64,000 bases of DNA from Diadophis punctatus similis (GCA_023053685.1 JALIGW010000028.1:5381501-5445500); one strand, 5' to 3'; shown: positions 39,695-53,239, counted from the first letter of the stretch. A program made the numbers and translations. Notes: generated from the letters alone by a model not told the origin.

Positions 39695-41329
39695 TATGCA
39701 TTGAAGAAGGCAGGACTATGCCTTGTTGATTTCACTTCAACATCCATCTCCCATACATTTTGTTTAATGCACTGAGGAATTCTACACTGAGAGCAGTTAT
39801 GTATACTACTACAGTATCCCATTTCTGATTCTTCACTCAGTGTATATATGTTAGGGTGAGGCAATTGGGCATGTTCCTGCTTCATTTCAGAATTAATTTA
39901 ATAACACTTAGGAAGAGGGTGATGAATTTCCAGTGCATTGACTTAATTTGAGTCTTATTTATGGGAGAAGTCTCCACCCATTTTTTAAATATTAAGTTCT
40001 CATGACAAGTTAAAAGTCCACAATAGGAGCACTATCCCTGAGAAATTCAGATCTTAAACCAAGGGTACAGCAGCCAGAACAGATTCTTCACTAGAGGGAT
40101 ATGATTCTGAAATAAATGGGATAATATTAGCAGGATTATTAGTAATGAAGCAGCAATAACAAAAAGTCTGGTTCTAAGAGCATTATAAATTCCAATAAAA
40201 GCAATGTCACCTGACAGGATGAAGGAAACAAGTCTCCTCGCTTGTAGCCCCTCTTCACAATATACCTACAGAGTCAGATGGCCCCTTATTAAATAAGCCC
40301 TTAAAACCTGATTCTTATCACATGAGCTTATCACGATGAAGACCCCTTGTGAGATGCTTGGGATGTTAGAGTTATTTTTTACAGAAAAAAATGTGGGTTT
40401 TTTAATTGTTTGGTATTGCACTGTTTTAAACTATCTCATATTGTATGTGGGCCAGTGTTGTAAGGGAATTGGGTGGCCTGTAAATTCAATAAAGAAATAC
40501 ATTAAATGAAATACTCTTTTGTGTATTAAAGCAGTAATCCTAACTGTTAAAAAGGAGGGACTTTGCAACAGAATAGGGGACACTCAAATGAGACAAGGAG
40601 GGTATCAGGAAACACTGTTGCATAAGCAGAAGGCTGCTAGCTTAGCAATGATTGTAGTCTTTTGTATGTCACTTACAGATTCATGTTTTAAATATAATTT
40701 AAAGGATATATTTGAAATGGATAATTAGTGTCTAACTCCTGTATCCTCTTACTAAGTCCCATATAATCTCAAATACAAAAGACAACTGCACATTTTCTGA
40801 GATAGTTTGCTACTCCCAAATTTAAATGTATGGACTGTAACATGGTAAGGCTCCGCATACAGATCAGTTCTTTAAATACAGTCTCCCATCATCATCTGAC
40901 TCCATGCGGAGGCCTGATATTACTAAAGTGCATTAAGGATCTAGCCCAGGGGTGTCAAACTCACAATGACACATTGTCGTCACGTGACGTATCACAACTT
41001 TCCCCCCTTCACTAAAATGGGGTGGGCGTGGCCAGCGCATGACGCATCCGACCCGCAGGTCGTGAGTTTGACATCCCTGATCTAGCCAAATATTTTCTTC
41101 CTCTCACTACCTTGCCAATCAAGTTCAACTTAGAATGTTATTAATTCTCACATACAAAAACCCATGTCCAAGCAACATATGGGGTTAGGATGGCAGAAAA
41201 CAAGTGGAAAAAACCTGGGGACACATTTGTCTCTGGTACATCTCCTGAATCTTCCATCAAGAGGCAAAAAATATAAATGTCACCAACAATGCCCCAGGTG
41301 TAAAAGCCTTGCTCCATCCTGACTGCACC
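39695..41329. other. Intronic, one hAT MITE
   Basis: No coding landmarks apart from the separately annotated hAT. Confidence 0.45.
40947..41079. mobile_element. hAT MITE, family C (CAGGGGTGTCAAACTC ends), 133 bp
   Basis: Ends CAGGGGTGTCAAACTC / GAGTTTGACATCCCTG; perfect duplication ATCTAGCC (40939-40946, 41080-41087). Confidence 0.9.
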
Positions 41330-41780
41330 TGGAATGGTGTGCTGTGTTCTGGTCTCCACAATATAAAAAGGACATTGAGGGATTGGAAAGAAGAGCAACA
41401 AGAATGGTCAGGTGCTTGGAGGCTAGATTCTATGAAGAGAAATTAAAGAAATTCCGTTTAGCCTAAAGAAGAGAAAGATAGGGGGAAGTATGATAGCAGC
41501 TTATCCTATATGCAAGGCAAAGGGTAAGATGAGACCCAGTGGACAGAAGCTTAACAATGAGAGATCCAAACCTGAAATAAGGAGGAATTTTCTGACTCAG
41601 AGAGTAATTTAGCAGTGGAATAGCCTGCCTCTCCAAGTAATGGGGGGTCCATTACTGGAAGTTTTCAAGGAAAAAATGGATTTGACCAGAATAGTCTGAA
41701 AATTCATATAATGTGTAGAAGAGTAGAGCAGAAGACATCCAAAGTCCCTTCCAGCTTGACAATTCCATGATATATTTTAC
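41330..41780 (+). mobile_element. CR1 LINE 3' fragment
   Basis: The forward frame contains [20 protein letters not shown] and later remnants of the ORF2 end. The 3' end reads AAAGTCCCTTCCAGCTTGAC, like the CR1 3' terminus. Decayed and 5'-truncated. Confidence 0.68.
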
Positions 41781-42429
41781 TGAATTTTAAATGTGCATAA
41801 ATCTCTTTTAAGAATTTCAGCTAGGAAGCAAGCTATAAGTATTTCAAGTAGACTTATAATTAAGACACTTCGAAAAGCTCATCTAGGACTGATTAGCTGA
41901 ACAGTTGCCAATTCCTGTTTAAGGGCACTTAACTACAAGTAAGTTTAGAGAAGTTTGCAGACTTAAAGAAGTAAAGCAAGATTTCTATGACTTTTGCCTT
42001 GAAATCTATAATCGCTGTTGCATTATCACTTTACTTTTAAAGAAACTAAAACAAATAAACAGAACAAAGATGGCTCTGAACAAGCTCTAATGCATATTCA
42101 GATGTTGCTAAGCAACCTCAAAGCTCTTTTACTCTTTCAATCCAGAGAATTCATAATGCATTTATCCAATCTGACCATATGTTAGCTTTGTTTTACAGTA
42201 TGCTATAGTGCAGAAAATGTGTTAGAAAATAGGGGGTGGAGATCAGGAGGCTTTAACTCCCTCCCCACTTTCCCACCCTGGATAACTACATATTGCATCA
42301 CATTATCATTTTAAAGCCATATTACAAAAGACAAAAATGTTAAAATCAATTCTGAACATGGATACTCTTTATGTTTACATCTTCATCACTAATAATGAAG
42401 TGTATAAGTGACATGCTAAGAAAAAAGGC

Positions 42430-42840
42430 AAATAACATTTTGGGCTGCATCATTAAAATTATAGCTTCCAAATTATTCTGTGTTGGCCAAAACTCAATTC
42501 AAGTACCCGGTCTGCCACCACTTTAATAAGCATTTAACAAAGTTTTAAAAAAAACAAAAGAGAGAAGGGCAATGAAGCGCTCTTTAAGTATCTGAAAAGA
42601 AAGCAGAATATGGAACAGTGATTAAAATAGCAGTCCCCTAGAAATGGATACTTCATTATATATTAATTATATAATAATAATCTATTATATTAATAGATGT
42701 TTTCCCTAGAAATAGATCAGTTCAAAGAGAGGCTCAGCAGCCATCTGTTGAGCATGTGTTGATTTGCATAACCGAAATTAAGCAGGGGACTGTATCCAAT
42801 GGTCAAAATGGATTCTTCCAACTCTGTGATTTTCTGATGC
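42430..42840 (+). mobile_element. CR1 LINE 3' fragment, old
   Basis: The forward frame has a FWAASLKL-like start. The region ends in TTCTTCCAACTCTGTGATTT, the typical CR1 3' terminus. An AT-rich internal stretch at 42655-42700 interrupts it. Confidence 0.55.
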
Positions 42841-43014
42841 CGGATCAGAAGCCAGTAATTAGTAGCAGCAAATTGTGTATGTTACAAAATTAAAAAACTA
42901 AAACTAGGGCCAATGATGGCTCACAAGCCATTAATTAGCAGCACCAAACAGTATATGTTGCAAAATGAAAAAACTAAAATTAGGAGTAGAGTCTAAAACA
43001 GTTAAGATCTAAAG

Positions 43015-43369
43015 CAGGGGTGTCAAACTCAAGGTCCGGGGGCTGGATCCAGCCCAGGGAGGTGCTTAGATCTGGCCCGCGGGGCCACCCTAGAAACAGC
43101 AAAGGACTGGCCCGTGGTGCCTCAGCCAGTGAAAACAGAGCTCGGAAGGGCTGCAGGCGGTCCTCCTGAGCTCCGTTTTTGCTGGCAGAGTGTTGCAGGA
43201 GGCCGTCGTAGCCGAAAACAGAGCTCAGGAGCCCATTTTCGCTGGCAGAGCGCTCAGGCCACCACAGGTGCCCCCAACATGAGTGACATTGAGCTAGCCA
43301 CATCTACCCTGCCCACGCCCCCCTGCCCCCCAAGGTCAAACACAACCCTGATCAAGTTTGACACCCCTG
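43015..43369. mobile_element. hAT element, family C, 355 bp
   Basis: Ends CAGGGGTGTCAAACTC / AAGTTTGACACCCCTG; duplication ATCTAAAG/ATCTATAA (two mismatches). GC-rich inside with a CCCGCGGGGCC-like block near 43075. Confidence 0.85.
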
Positions 43370-43861
43370 ATCTATAACACAAATTTCAGAATAAAGGGTT
43401 GTTTTTCTTCTGTGAAATGTAACATCACACTGTATGTTATCATTGCTACAAATATCAATAGAAGTTCTAACATAGATAGTGAGAAAGATCTCTTGACTAT
43501 ATATTTAGGTATCGTTTCCAAAATGGAAGGAATTTATTACATTGACCAAAACATGATATCTAGTCAACACCAAATTACATGGACTATAATTACAATATGT
43601 TGGCTGTATCTAATGGCTGTGGAAATCCTGAAGTCATACTAACTGCCTTCGAGAGATCTTGACCTTCAAGTCCAAAGAAAACACTTAATATTTTATAATT
43701 TTATTACTCCACTATTTTTACCATGAAAAAAACCACTGCCGTAGGGAATTTCTAGTGGAGATATGTAAACTCTTGATTACAATGGCCTAAGAAAGGGTAT
43801 CTCACGGCCTGTAATGCTCTTCCAGATGTTGCAAAATGTTGCATCCCTCTCCCGCTGCCAC

Positions 43862-44030
43862 CACGTGATCACGATCTGGGTGCTTGGCAACTTACTCGCA
43901 CTCAAAACCGGTTGCCAAGCCCACCACCACCACCATCATGTCACTGCCATTTGCAATCTTCCCTGCCAGCTTCTCCAGAAAGTCACTGGGGAAACAGGCA
44001 GGGAAGTTTGCAAATTGCTGGTTTCTGCTA
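43862..44030. mobile_element. Mariner-type MITE centre fragment
   Basis: CACGTGATCACGATCTGGGT, CTTGGCAAC and GCCATTTGCAATCTTCCCTG match the central palindromic part of larger members of the CAGGTAGTCC group. Confidence 0.45.
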
Positions 44031-44094
44031 AGACACCCTCTTGTCTTTGGTGCCTCTTGTGAAAGAGACTATACAAATGGCAAAGCTTAAAAAT

Positions 44095-44740
44095 TTAAAG
44101 AATTTGAAATAAAGAGCAAAAAGTTAAATAAGATGGCGATCTAAGAAAACTATAAACAGATAAAGGGACCAGATAAATTTGGAATATTGACTTGTACTAT
44201 AAGATTTTGGAATTAACTATCAAAAATAAACAATTTATCATGGGAAACAAACTTACTTTGTTTATCCTGAAAATTGCAAGTTGCAGCAAAAAATAACTGA
44301 AGATTTAGAAACTGGACATTAGAGGAGACTAAAGATTTTAAACAAGGGGAAAAAATTAAAAGGCCAGTTAATACTGGGACTTGTTGAATGATGATGCAAA
44401 ACAGTGCAACATCAGAAATAGTACAGTAGATCTTTGAAGAATGGAATCAGATAACCACATTGTCAGTAAGTTCTGTTTCTATAGATAGACCAAGTCTAAA
44501 AGATGTTAATAAAGGAATTATAGGTGTGGAATAAATTTTATCTGATAAGATAACAGAAAATAACAGTTATGGAACTGCAAATGACAGGCCAAAAGAATGA
44601 TTTGGAAAATGATGCTTTACTGGATGTACAAAAGAAACTGGCTGACCTGTTAAAAATTAAAAGGGAAATACAAATGATAAACCAAGAAAATTACTTGAAA
44701 AAGTGTTTTTTTAATGGAAATTTAAGTAAATCACCATGAA
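44095..44740 (+). mobile_element. L1-like leader and ORF1 coiled-coil fragment
   Basis: A short leader (AAGATGGCGATCTAAG near 44130) precedes decayed coding sequence. A forward frame near 44600 gives NDALLDVQKKLADLLKIKRE, which matches a repeat unit of the fragment at 62.5 kb. The frame is broken. Confidence 0.45.
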
Positions 44741-47700
44741 AGGGAGGGAACTATTATTTTTCTTTACTAACAACTCACCACCACCAGTTTTAGAAGTTAG
44801 AAAATATGCTCCCAATGGAATTTATTTTCATTCTCGATCCTAGTTTTGTAACAGTATATTCGTTCTCAAACTTGAATGTAAATTATTTGACAGTCATAAA
44901 GTTGAGACAACTTAGTATCTATTCTTAACGAAGATGTCTTTAAGGAGCTCAAATGCAAAAAGCTAGAGAAAAATATCAAAGTGGAGTGCCAAACCCACAG
45001 AACATAATTCATAGCTGAATTTAGAGAGCAGGTCCTAAAATGAGCCCTGCCAAGAGAGACATCAACAATATCAATTACGACAGTCTTGTACATCATTCTT
45101 CTTTTCAATGGCTTATCCATCAGCAACATTAATAGGCCATCAGCAGCACCACAAACTTATCGTCCTTCTGCAGCTTGAAGGGTTTGACAGCAGCAGGCAA
45201 TTGGCTTGCAGGCTAGAATCTTTTACCTTTAAGTCTGTAGCAGAATAAGGTAACATACAAGTTACGGCTTTTGTTATCTTTTTTTCCCTTCAATTTTTTT
45301 GTTGGTTTATACCGTTTTGGTAGGTCGGGGTTCAAGTCTGCCATATACCAAGCAAATGAATTATTTTCTGTATGACAGGTCACCTTCCAATATATGTACT
45401 TCCTATGGCCCCTCTCAAATCTTGTTCTCTGCAATATATCAGTGGTAGCTAAATGGATCAGGGGGTGAAAAACATGTGAGAATTATAGTAGCTCAATGCT
45501 CTGGAAAAAAATGAAAGCAGGCAATTGTACCAAAAGTAGCAATGAATTCTTGTGCAGAATTTCATTCATTTGAAATGTATCTCGATTTTTTTAGGAATTC
45601 TTAGCCATTCTAAGCAATCTTTGCATTAGATACTTCAGCTATGCCACCCTAGTTTACCTGGCTCTTAGGTGAGCAAATCTGGACTGGTCAGGAAGACTCA
45701 AATTTAATTACTTAAGCCATTATTTTCACTATTTTGGAAGATTTTTGTTGCTGATATAACCTTTTTGAGATGTAGACTTCATTTTTAGAAAGCATAGTTA
45801 ACATAAAGTATTCTTCATATTTTTCAGATTAATATTCATTCAAATGTTTATTTTAGAACTAAGTTCTTGGAATGATTTTAGCCAAGTTATATTTTTGCCA
45901 TGATACAATAAGACAAAACTAAGTTTTTAGTACAATCTTCTCTATTTTAAGAAAAATCAAGGACATGAATTTTAGAGTTTCTTTTTTAACAGGTAATTTA
46001 GTACAATTGAATTATGGTGGCACATTCAGGATTCTTAATTTGTGTTTTTCTTTTTACATCGATTTTGGGAAAGAATCACAAGTTTTCTTGCATTGAATTC
46101 CCATACTGTTTTTCACTAAACCTTTGTATTGTTTTAAAACCATACATTTATATTTTCTGTCTCAAAAATGGTTAATGCTTTTTTGAAACTCTGATTATGT
46201 ATTGTAACACTCAGCTTGATTTCCTTTAAAAACACCATTCATCATTATACTTGTTCCAAATGTTCCTACTTCTTTCTCAACTAAATCTTCCGTTAGTCTC
46301 TATCAAGTCAGATAACTGATCCTCTTGTACAATCCTTAACCCTCTCAAGGAAAATTTCCTGGGAGTGTCATGTTTGGGAGAGCTTGCCTCCCAAACAAAT
46401 GTTGGGATAATTAAATTATCTATCACTGCTATTTAAGACTCTTGGAAAGATCTGCAGTTTGCTTTTGGAAAGCATCATTTACATCTTCTTCTTGGTTGGC
46501 CAAGAAACAAAGACACTAGTAACAGCATTAATTTTATACATATTAGCTTGTAGTTACCTTCTTGAATTAAGTATTCAAACCCATTTTATTTTTCATCGTT
46601 TAAACATTTGTATATAGAAAATGAAGTCCATGAAGTTTATGAACCAAAATATTTTTGATTTTCCACTGAATTAATAGCCTCTATTCTAACAACAGTTAAC
46701 TTCCTTCCATGTTTGTAGTCTTTTCCTGTCAGAATTTTCATTTCCAATTCACAAAGAACTCAGTTTGAAGCCATCTTGATTCAATTCTCCATGCTCTAGC
46801 CAAGCACAATTTTACTAATTCTTATGACGTAGAATCCATGTAATGTCATCTGTTGACTACTAATTAACATAGGATACAGTTCCAGAAACAAAATATTTCC
46901 TGTCAACATCATTTGTATAGCCACTCATTCACTTGGGTATATTCCTGTTTCTGATTCTCTTCCATAGAGTAGAACAGGGATGTCAAACTCCCAACCCATG
47001 GGCCAGATGTGTCACACGCTGGCCAAGCCCACGCCTGATTTAGCGAATAAGGGGAAAGTCCCGATATGTCACGTGACACCGTAGTGATGTGAGTTTGACA
47101 CCCCTGGAGTAGGATAGAAAAAATGTCACCTAAACTCAGGTTCTTGAACTTTCTCCAAGTCCATGCTAATACTGTATGATTACTCCTGCTGTTAGAAGTA
47201 TTATTTGGTCAAACTTGGATAAGCAGGAGATAATAATAATAAAAAACTAATTTGGAAAATATTTTTGGGAAATTGCAGCTCTTTACTCCTGACAACTACG
47301 TAGCATGTTTTATGAACTGAGAAGTCTCCTCAAGATATATTTCTATTTCTTTGCAACATTAAACCTTCAACTTATTTTGTACTGTTGTATGGTACAGCTG
47401 TATTGCCTCAGCCTCTTGTCTTCTGCCATGTGATTTTCCTGGATGCTCAGAGGTTTTTTTGTTCTGAAAGGGTTTAAAATCCAGCAATATAGAATATGTT
47501 CTGCTTCCAATAGTCAGGCTAATCCATTGGGCTCCTATGTTTGTTTTCCTTATGTGGAATTGCTTCTGTTTCTGTTTTTGTTATATTACTTCCTTTCTTT
47601 GATCTACTTCATTTTCTTTCCTTGCTAAGGAAAGTCCTTAGGAGGAAAGAAGAGTTCCAAACTGACTTTTTCTTGAAGGACTACTGCAAGCATATACTTG

Positions 47701-49404
47701 TTGCAAATACTGTCTGTACACGCCAGGCTATTCTCATGACAGGAACACAAACATGGCAAAAAGCACTGCAGGTCAAACCATGTCCATTCATCTTTAGTTA
47801 CTTCGTTTATTTTCATTTCTTTCTTTGAGCTCACAAGCTAGCCAAATATTCATTGCTAACTAGGGACTTCCCCTTCAATTTCCTGAGAAAATTCCTTTAA
47901 GCTCTCTTATAATATACTCACTCTCTGGAAAATTGGCTGCCTTGTATTGCTCTTCCAGTCGCGGATTATTACCTACAATGGACAATCAGCATCTCTTAAA
48001 ACGTATCTTCTGCAATCAGCAGCTATTCTGAAGCTTTACCCAGAATAGTAATTTACTATTAACCATCATCATCACTGAATTTATACTTCTTAGAAAATAG
48101 AGTATTTTAGAAAATATAAGGTCTTGGTTCCTCTTCTCTTATTTTTCCTTTCCCCTACTGACAAACTCTTGTCAGCTCTCTATCTTCACTTATTCACTTC
48201 TCATGATTTGTTTTCTGCTATATATAGCTGAATATGTGAATAGCATAATGTTTACAACAAAAAGTCTGTAACCAAGGAATCTTATTTTTTGGTTCTTTTC
48301 CCCTAAGAATACAGAACTCAATGACAACCACTAAACTCTATTCAGATAGAGGTTCAATGGGAAGAAACTATTTTGTTCTTTGTTTATTGTAAAGCAGGAC
48401 CTGCTCCAAAGCCTACAGGAGATAATATACTATAAAACTAATATTTTAGAATGGGATTTGAACTTTAGGGGGAAGAACACCTTTGGAGTTCCCCATTATC
48501 TTGACTAATTTTAGTAACTTGTGTGAATTATATACTGTAGAATTGGGGGGCAAAAACCTGGGATTGTTCACTGAGCCAATTGCAGCAATACTGTTGGACA
48601 TTATCCAGCTTTCCTTCTATACCATCAGTCAGGGTAAAATGCAAGGAAAATTGCCAACTTTGATGAAATTAATAAAAGCATCTCATTCTATACTACTCTA
48701 GTCACTGAAACAAATTATGCCATTCCATTTTACGATTAAACAGTATGCTTGGATTTGTCATTTTCCTTTTAAAAAAATTAAAATGCAAAATTATTGAAAA
48801 CTTTTTACTTTCAACAGTTTACCCACTTAAAAAAACAATTTAAAAACTGATCTCATATAGCTTTAAATTTGTATAACACTTTATATTTGACCTCAAAATA
48901 AAATGTTACAGCTCATTTAATTTTTCATAAATACCACGAAGCTACATTTTGAGAAAGAAATATTATATGTTATTATATCCAGAAGTATGCTTTCCAGGTG
49001 CCCAAACAATCTGTAGATTAAAAATTTACCTAAATTTTTAGGTAAATTATAAGATTAGGTATCTTATTCTTTGGCCCTTGCTCATTGAATAAGCACCAAA
49101 TTACTGAACTCAGCCACCCTTCTATTTAGTGGATTGGGCAAACATCTAGCACTAGCGCTGTTCAAAACATTCAAAGAATGTTTCACAAAGTGTGTTGGCT
49201 TCTAGTTGCTTCTTCACACAACAACTGTTTGAAGAGGGTTTTTTCAAATTATGTGCAAGTACCTGCAAAGTAAACACTTCTTCCCAGGCTGAAGGGAAGC
49301 AAAGCAGTTTGTGCATGTGCATGAATATGAGTACAAATGGACAACTGTATCAAACCATCTGAAGGAATGCAGCTGCCTAAATATATATGGAGATTCTCTT
49401 TTAT
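44741..49404. other. Long intronic stretch, mostly unassigned
   Basis: Only the family C hAT at 46975-47106 is clear. A weak 51-nt exon-like segment at 47922-47972 is discussed under findings. Part of this may be old LINE sequence beyond recognition by eye. Confidence 0.35.
46975..47106. mobile_element. hAT MITE, family C, 132 bp
   Basis: Ends CAGGGATGTCAAACTC / GAGTTTGACACCCCTG; duplication GAGTAGAA/GAGTAGGA (46967-46974, 47107-47114). Confidence 0.88.
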
Positions 49405-49850
49405 CCAGCTCATAGTTGTCTCAAAGGTGCTTTTTCAAAAGGCAACTGGTCTTTGTTTTTCCTTGAAGAAGTTTTGCTTCTCATCCCAGAAGCTTCTTCG
49501 TTTCTGACTGAATGGTGGAGGATGGAAGGATTTATATTCCTGGCAGTCATCTGGTCCTTAGCACTCTTTCCGAGAGTCGCTGAGGCCACTTGGAGGTTTA
49601 TTTGTGTCCTTAGAGTCACGTGAATAGTGCAAATGGGTGTGGAACTTCTTGGAACTGCTGAAAGGACTGTGTTGTAAACAGAAGATAGGTGGTATTGTAT
49701 CCCTCCCACTCAGTTAAGAGAAGGCTGTTCAATCTTAATGTAAGCGGCGTCTTTGACCCCTCTTTGAAACCAATGGTCCTCTCTGTCCAGAATGTGGACT
49801 TTGCTGTCATCAAAAGACTAACCTTTGTCTTTGTCACACTCATTCATTAG
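49405..49850 (-). pseudogene. Penelope-like element: C-terminal coding remnant plus 3' end
   Basis: On the minus strand, 49843-49640 reads KVHILDREDHWFQRGVKDAA, then YIKIEQPSLN, a stop, and YHLSSVYNTVLSAVPRS. I recognise this as the tail that follows the GIY-YIG endonuclease domain in vertebrate Penelope-like elements. The non-coding end follows, with a damaged hammerhead region (49511-49460; the core CUGAAGA reads ACGAAGA and GAAAC reads AAAAC), and it closes with the AAAAAGCACCTTTGAGACAAC block shared with 63.7 kb. At least one stop interrupts the frame, so the copy is dead. The reverse transcriptase part is missing (5' truncation). Confidence 0.75.
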
Positions 49851-51645
49851 TTTACACTGATATGGGATTGATATAGTTATACCTTCTCGCACTGCAACAG
49901 TATATCCAATATTTATAAAACTGGTATTTCCCTATTATAGAAATAACAAAAGCATTTAATTATGTTATTACCTATTCATATGTATTAGTAAACTGGCATA
50001 ATTGCCAATTGCCAAAACGAATTACTAATATGTGCATTCTAATTGTTTAAGATGGCAAGGGTATTTCTATCTGACAAGCAGATTTGTTTATAAAAGTGCC
50101 TGACAATGATAGGTTTGTTGAAATAGATAGCTTTGAATATGAATATAATTTCTGCTGCCTGCTCAATAATTGTTTTATATTTAATCTGTTATTTGCATGA
50201 CAATGTAGCCAACCACTAAAATGACAGAAATATGGTATTAATTTAATTTGACATAATATTTACAGATCTAGCTAAGCTTCCTCATGATTATACACATATA
50301 ATATGAGATATGCCAACATGCATACGAGAATGAAATGTCAAGCATAATCATTCTCTCCACGATAGCGGTCCAATTTCTGCAACATAAATTTATGATTGCA
50401 GAGTATCGCAGACTGGTTTTCTAAGGTTTTTAAAATACTAAATATGTGAAAGTTTACTCTAGAAAGCAGAACAGCATACAAGACATTCCTTGTTACTGAG
50501 ATTCTACTCAGTTGTTCTTTTATTCTATATCCCATAAGTCTCAGCCATTATAGCTAATTGTGACTGCAGTTAAAATCCAATAATTACTACAAGGAAGTGA
50601 CTGTCTAGCTCACTGTTGTTCAGTTCTAGGTGACTTCAACATTTCAGGGTATACATTAAAATAAATGGATAATTCAAATATGTTTGATTAATTTATTTGA
50701 TGAATATTCTGTCTTTAGAGTTCTCAAGCCATTTAGTGTAAAAAAACATTTATTGTGAAGGTCAGCTACTTTTACAATTTTCATTTATGGCCCTTAAAAG
50801 CTTTTGTGTGGATAAAAATCACTAAAACAGATCATAGCAGGCAGCAAGATCAGTATTAGAAAAACACATTATTCTATCTCAGGAGACTCAAGCAAGGGTC
50901 TGAAAAAAGGAATAGAGTGATCCAATCAATCAAGAGGAGAATGGGCTTAGTCTGAGTTGTCTGAAATATAGAGAAAGCTGGTTTAAAGACAAGAGAAGTG
51001 ATTTAGAAGGTGTGTTCATAGGATTCGCGTTGCCTTATTAAGCATTTCTACCTTTTGGAAACTAACTGAAACAATATGATCAGAGAAACCAGGTGTAGCC
51101 TCCAATAAAACAAAAGCAACTACTTCTATTTCTGATAGTATTTGTTGTTTCCCTAATACATGAATTACAAAACATAAATACAATGCCCTGATCAAAGTGA
51201 AAGTTTCTGCAGAGAGAATGCAGGTGAAGTTTTTGATTTCCCCATCTTCTCTTTGTGTGTGTTTCACATCTCCCCATTCACACAAAAAGAAATCGACAAG
51301 AAAGGGGTGGATCCAGCCCAATTTTTTTTTGCAGGTAGCTAGTTCAAGGCAGCTGTCTTCACTTTTATCCTCACTTCCAGAGCTAGACAATACATAATGC
51401 CTAAGCAAAAGTAAAGATATAAAAAGGTAAAATGGCGTCCCACTACTTTCCATTTACCATTTTACATCCTGACTCTAAGGCTAGAAATGCCTGGGTTTCC
51501 AGTACATGCAATACATTAATGGATTTGAATACATATCTTGGGAAAAGATAAGATCATAGTTAAAAGGTCTCTTGAATGGAGAGAAAGTATGGCATGCATA
51601 TCTGTTTGTACAAATATCTCATAATGAAATAGAAACAGGAGAGTA

Positions 51646-51874
51646 TGCAGGATCCAAACTGGATCGGTCACCCGGACCGAGTTTAGTCTTCCAAGCTTTT
51701 GAACTCATGCCCTTCCTCAGGGAACTTCTCTCTTACCAGAATGTGAAACATTATGACAATGTGAGACACATTCTGGTAAGAGAGAAGTTCCCTGAAGAGG
51801 GATTCCAGCACGAGTCCAAAAGCTTGGAAGACAAAACCTCTATTCCCAGTGACTGACCCAGATTGGATCCTGCA
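51646..51874. mobile_element. PLE-like terminal segments, head-to-head inverted repeat (second family)
   Basis: The left arm (about 51646-51748) and right arm (about 51770-51874) are inverted copies. They share the outer TGCAGGATCC, the AGTCTTCCAAGCTTTTG block and the central ACTTCTCTCTTACCAGAAT block, with moderate divergence in between. The layout is the same as at 63.6 kb: an inverted dimer with a hammerhead-type core in at least one arm. I therefore assign it to a different PLE family. No coding remnant is present, so the class call rests on the ribozyme-like core. Confidence 0.5.
51788..51829 (+). ncRNA. Hammerhead-ribozyme-like core (second PLE family)
   Basis: Stem I is UUCC (51788-51791) with GGAA (51826-51829), directly bounding the core. 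CUGAAGA is at 51792-51798, and one G follows. Helix II is GGAUUC (51800-51805) with GAGUCC (51812-51817, one G-U pair) around a CAGCAC loop. AAAA (51818-51821) stands where GAAA is expected. GCUU (51822-51825) gives a self-complementary AGCU stem III and a CUU cleavage triplet. The core G12 to A change should weaken or abolish activity in this copy, but the fold is preserved. Confidence 0.5.
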
Positions 51875-53239
51875 ACATTGTCCTGGGACATGTATATTTG
51901 CTTTCATTCATAGAGTATGTTTGTTTGCAAATAAAACTGATCAATCCTAATTTATTGTTTTTGAAACACTATAAAAAAAGTACAGACAACCTACAGAAAT
52001 ACATTAATGCATGGTTTATTGAAACATATAGAACTAGATAATTCAAACACCACTTTTCTGTCAACTGCAGTAGTTAGGTTCACAAGATACACATGCCCAA
52101 ACCAAACAAACAATTTTATAACAAAACACTATGAGTGAATCAGGTCTAGGATTGTAAGGTACAATCCTAAATCACTGAGCTCAGTTGGGCTTGTTTTTGA
52201 GTAGATACAAGCAGGCTCCATTTCAATGTTGTAATCCCATGCACAATTATCTGAGCAATCATGCATAAAATGGAAAATAATTGGAAATGCAGCTTACTGA
52301 GAATTACATTTTATCACACAATTGAAGAACAGTGTTCTTTCATAAACAACACTGTCAATAGATTGAGGCTTTTAAATGTTTGACTAAGTTGTAAAGCATA
52401 CATTATAGCCCATTCTAATTCTTTTTCTGGGGTTACTTGCCTATTGAAAGGCAATACTATAGGAAAACAAATGATTTATCTTATAAGTGCAAATGCAAGG
52501 TTATCTCCTTGCTGGAGGACGAGGTGGGAGGAATGAAGGCCAGCCTTTCTTTTTTAAAAGCTTAACAAGAAAAGGAAAGGAAAGGAAAGCAGACGTAGGT
52601 ACTATACAAAGAGGTCTGTATCAAGGTCAGTAAAAAGAGAACAAGCACACAAAAAATTGTCCAGTATCAGAGGCAGGAGAAAGAGGATGCTAAGGGAGAA
52701 GATTTCCAAAGAGAGTGGTGAACATTTGCAGGTATGCAGTATAAATAAACAAGGAGATGGCCCATGCGACAGAAATTGACCAACCACTTAAGGCTCTGAA
52801 CGTGGAAGTCATGCACCATATACTTGAAGTAATTCTATCCAATCTTACAGAACAATTAAAAGAACTATCAATTCCGCAGGGATCAAGAGTGAATACACTG
52901 ACAAGCTGCGAAGAAAAAGGAAAGATATAGAAACAATGGAAAATGATTAATAAATAAGGAGAAATACAAACTGGTAGCTCAAACTCTATAGAAAAGGAGT
53001 CAGGAATGGGAAAATTTAGAATGAGATGGTGAGGCATGCAAACCATAATATATGGGGTTGGGGATACATTTGAAATAAAGTAAGACTGAAAGAGGCGGTT
53101 GGTTTGTTATGTTGTGAGACTACCTTATAGTGTCGTTAGTCTATTTTATGACTATAAAGAGCACCCACAGAATCCCTGCCAAGTCTGTTTTTTAATCTTG
53201 CTTGTCTCCAAGGGCTGACACTAACCTAGTTCAGTATTG

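Larger units (their letters stand above)
49851..53239. other. Intronic, PLE inverted repeat in the middle
   Basis: Outside 51646-51874 nothing is assigned. A 145-codon minus-strand frame at 51453-51016 is probably chance. Confidence 0.4.

Noticed and set aside
42980..43303. 107-codon minus-strand frame
   Set aside because: It is contained in a GC-rich hAT element of family C.
43814..44062. 82-codon forward frame with a His run
   Set aside because: It falls in the centre of a mariner-type MITE fragment.
51016..51453. 145-codon minus-strand frame with a hydrophobic N-terminus
   Set aside because: No family motif, no splice or promoter context, and ordinary intronic composition. A signal-peptide-like start alone is not enough.
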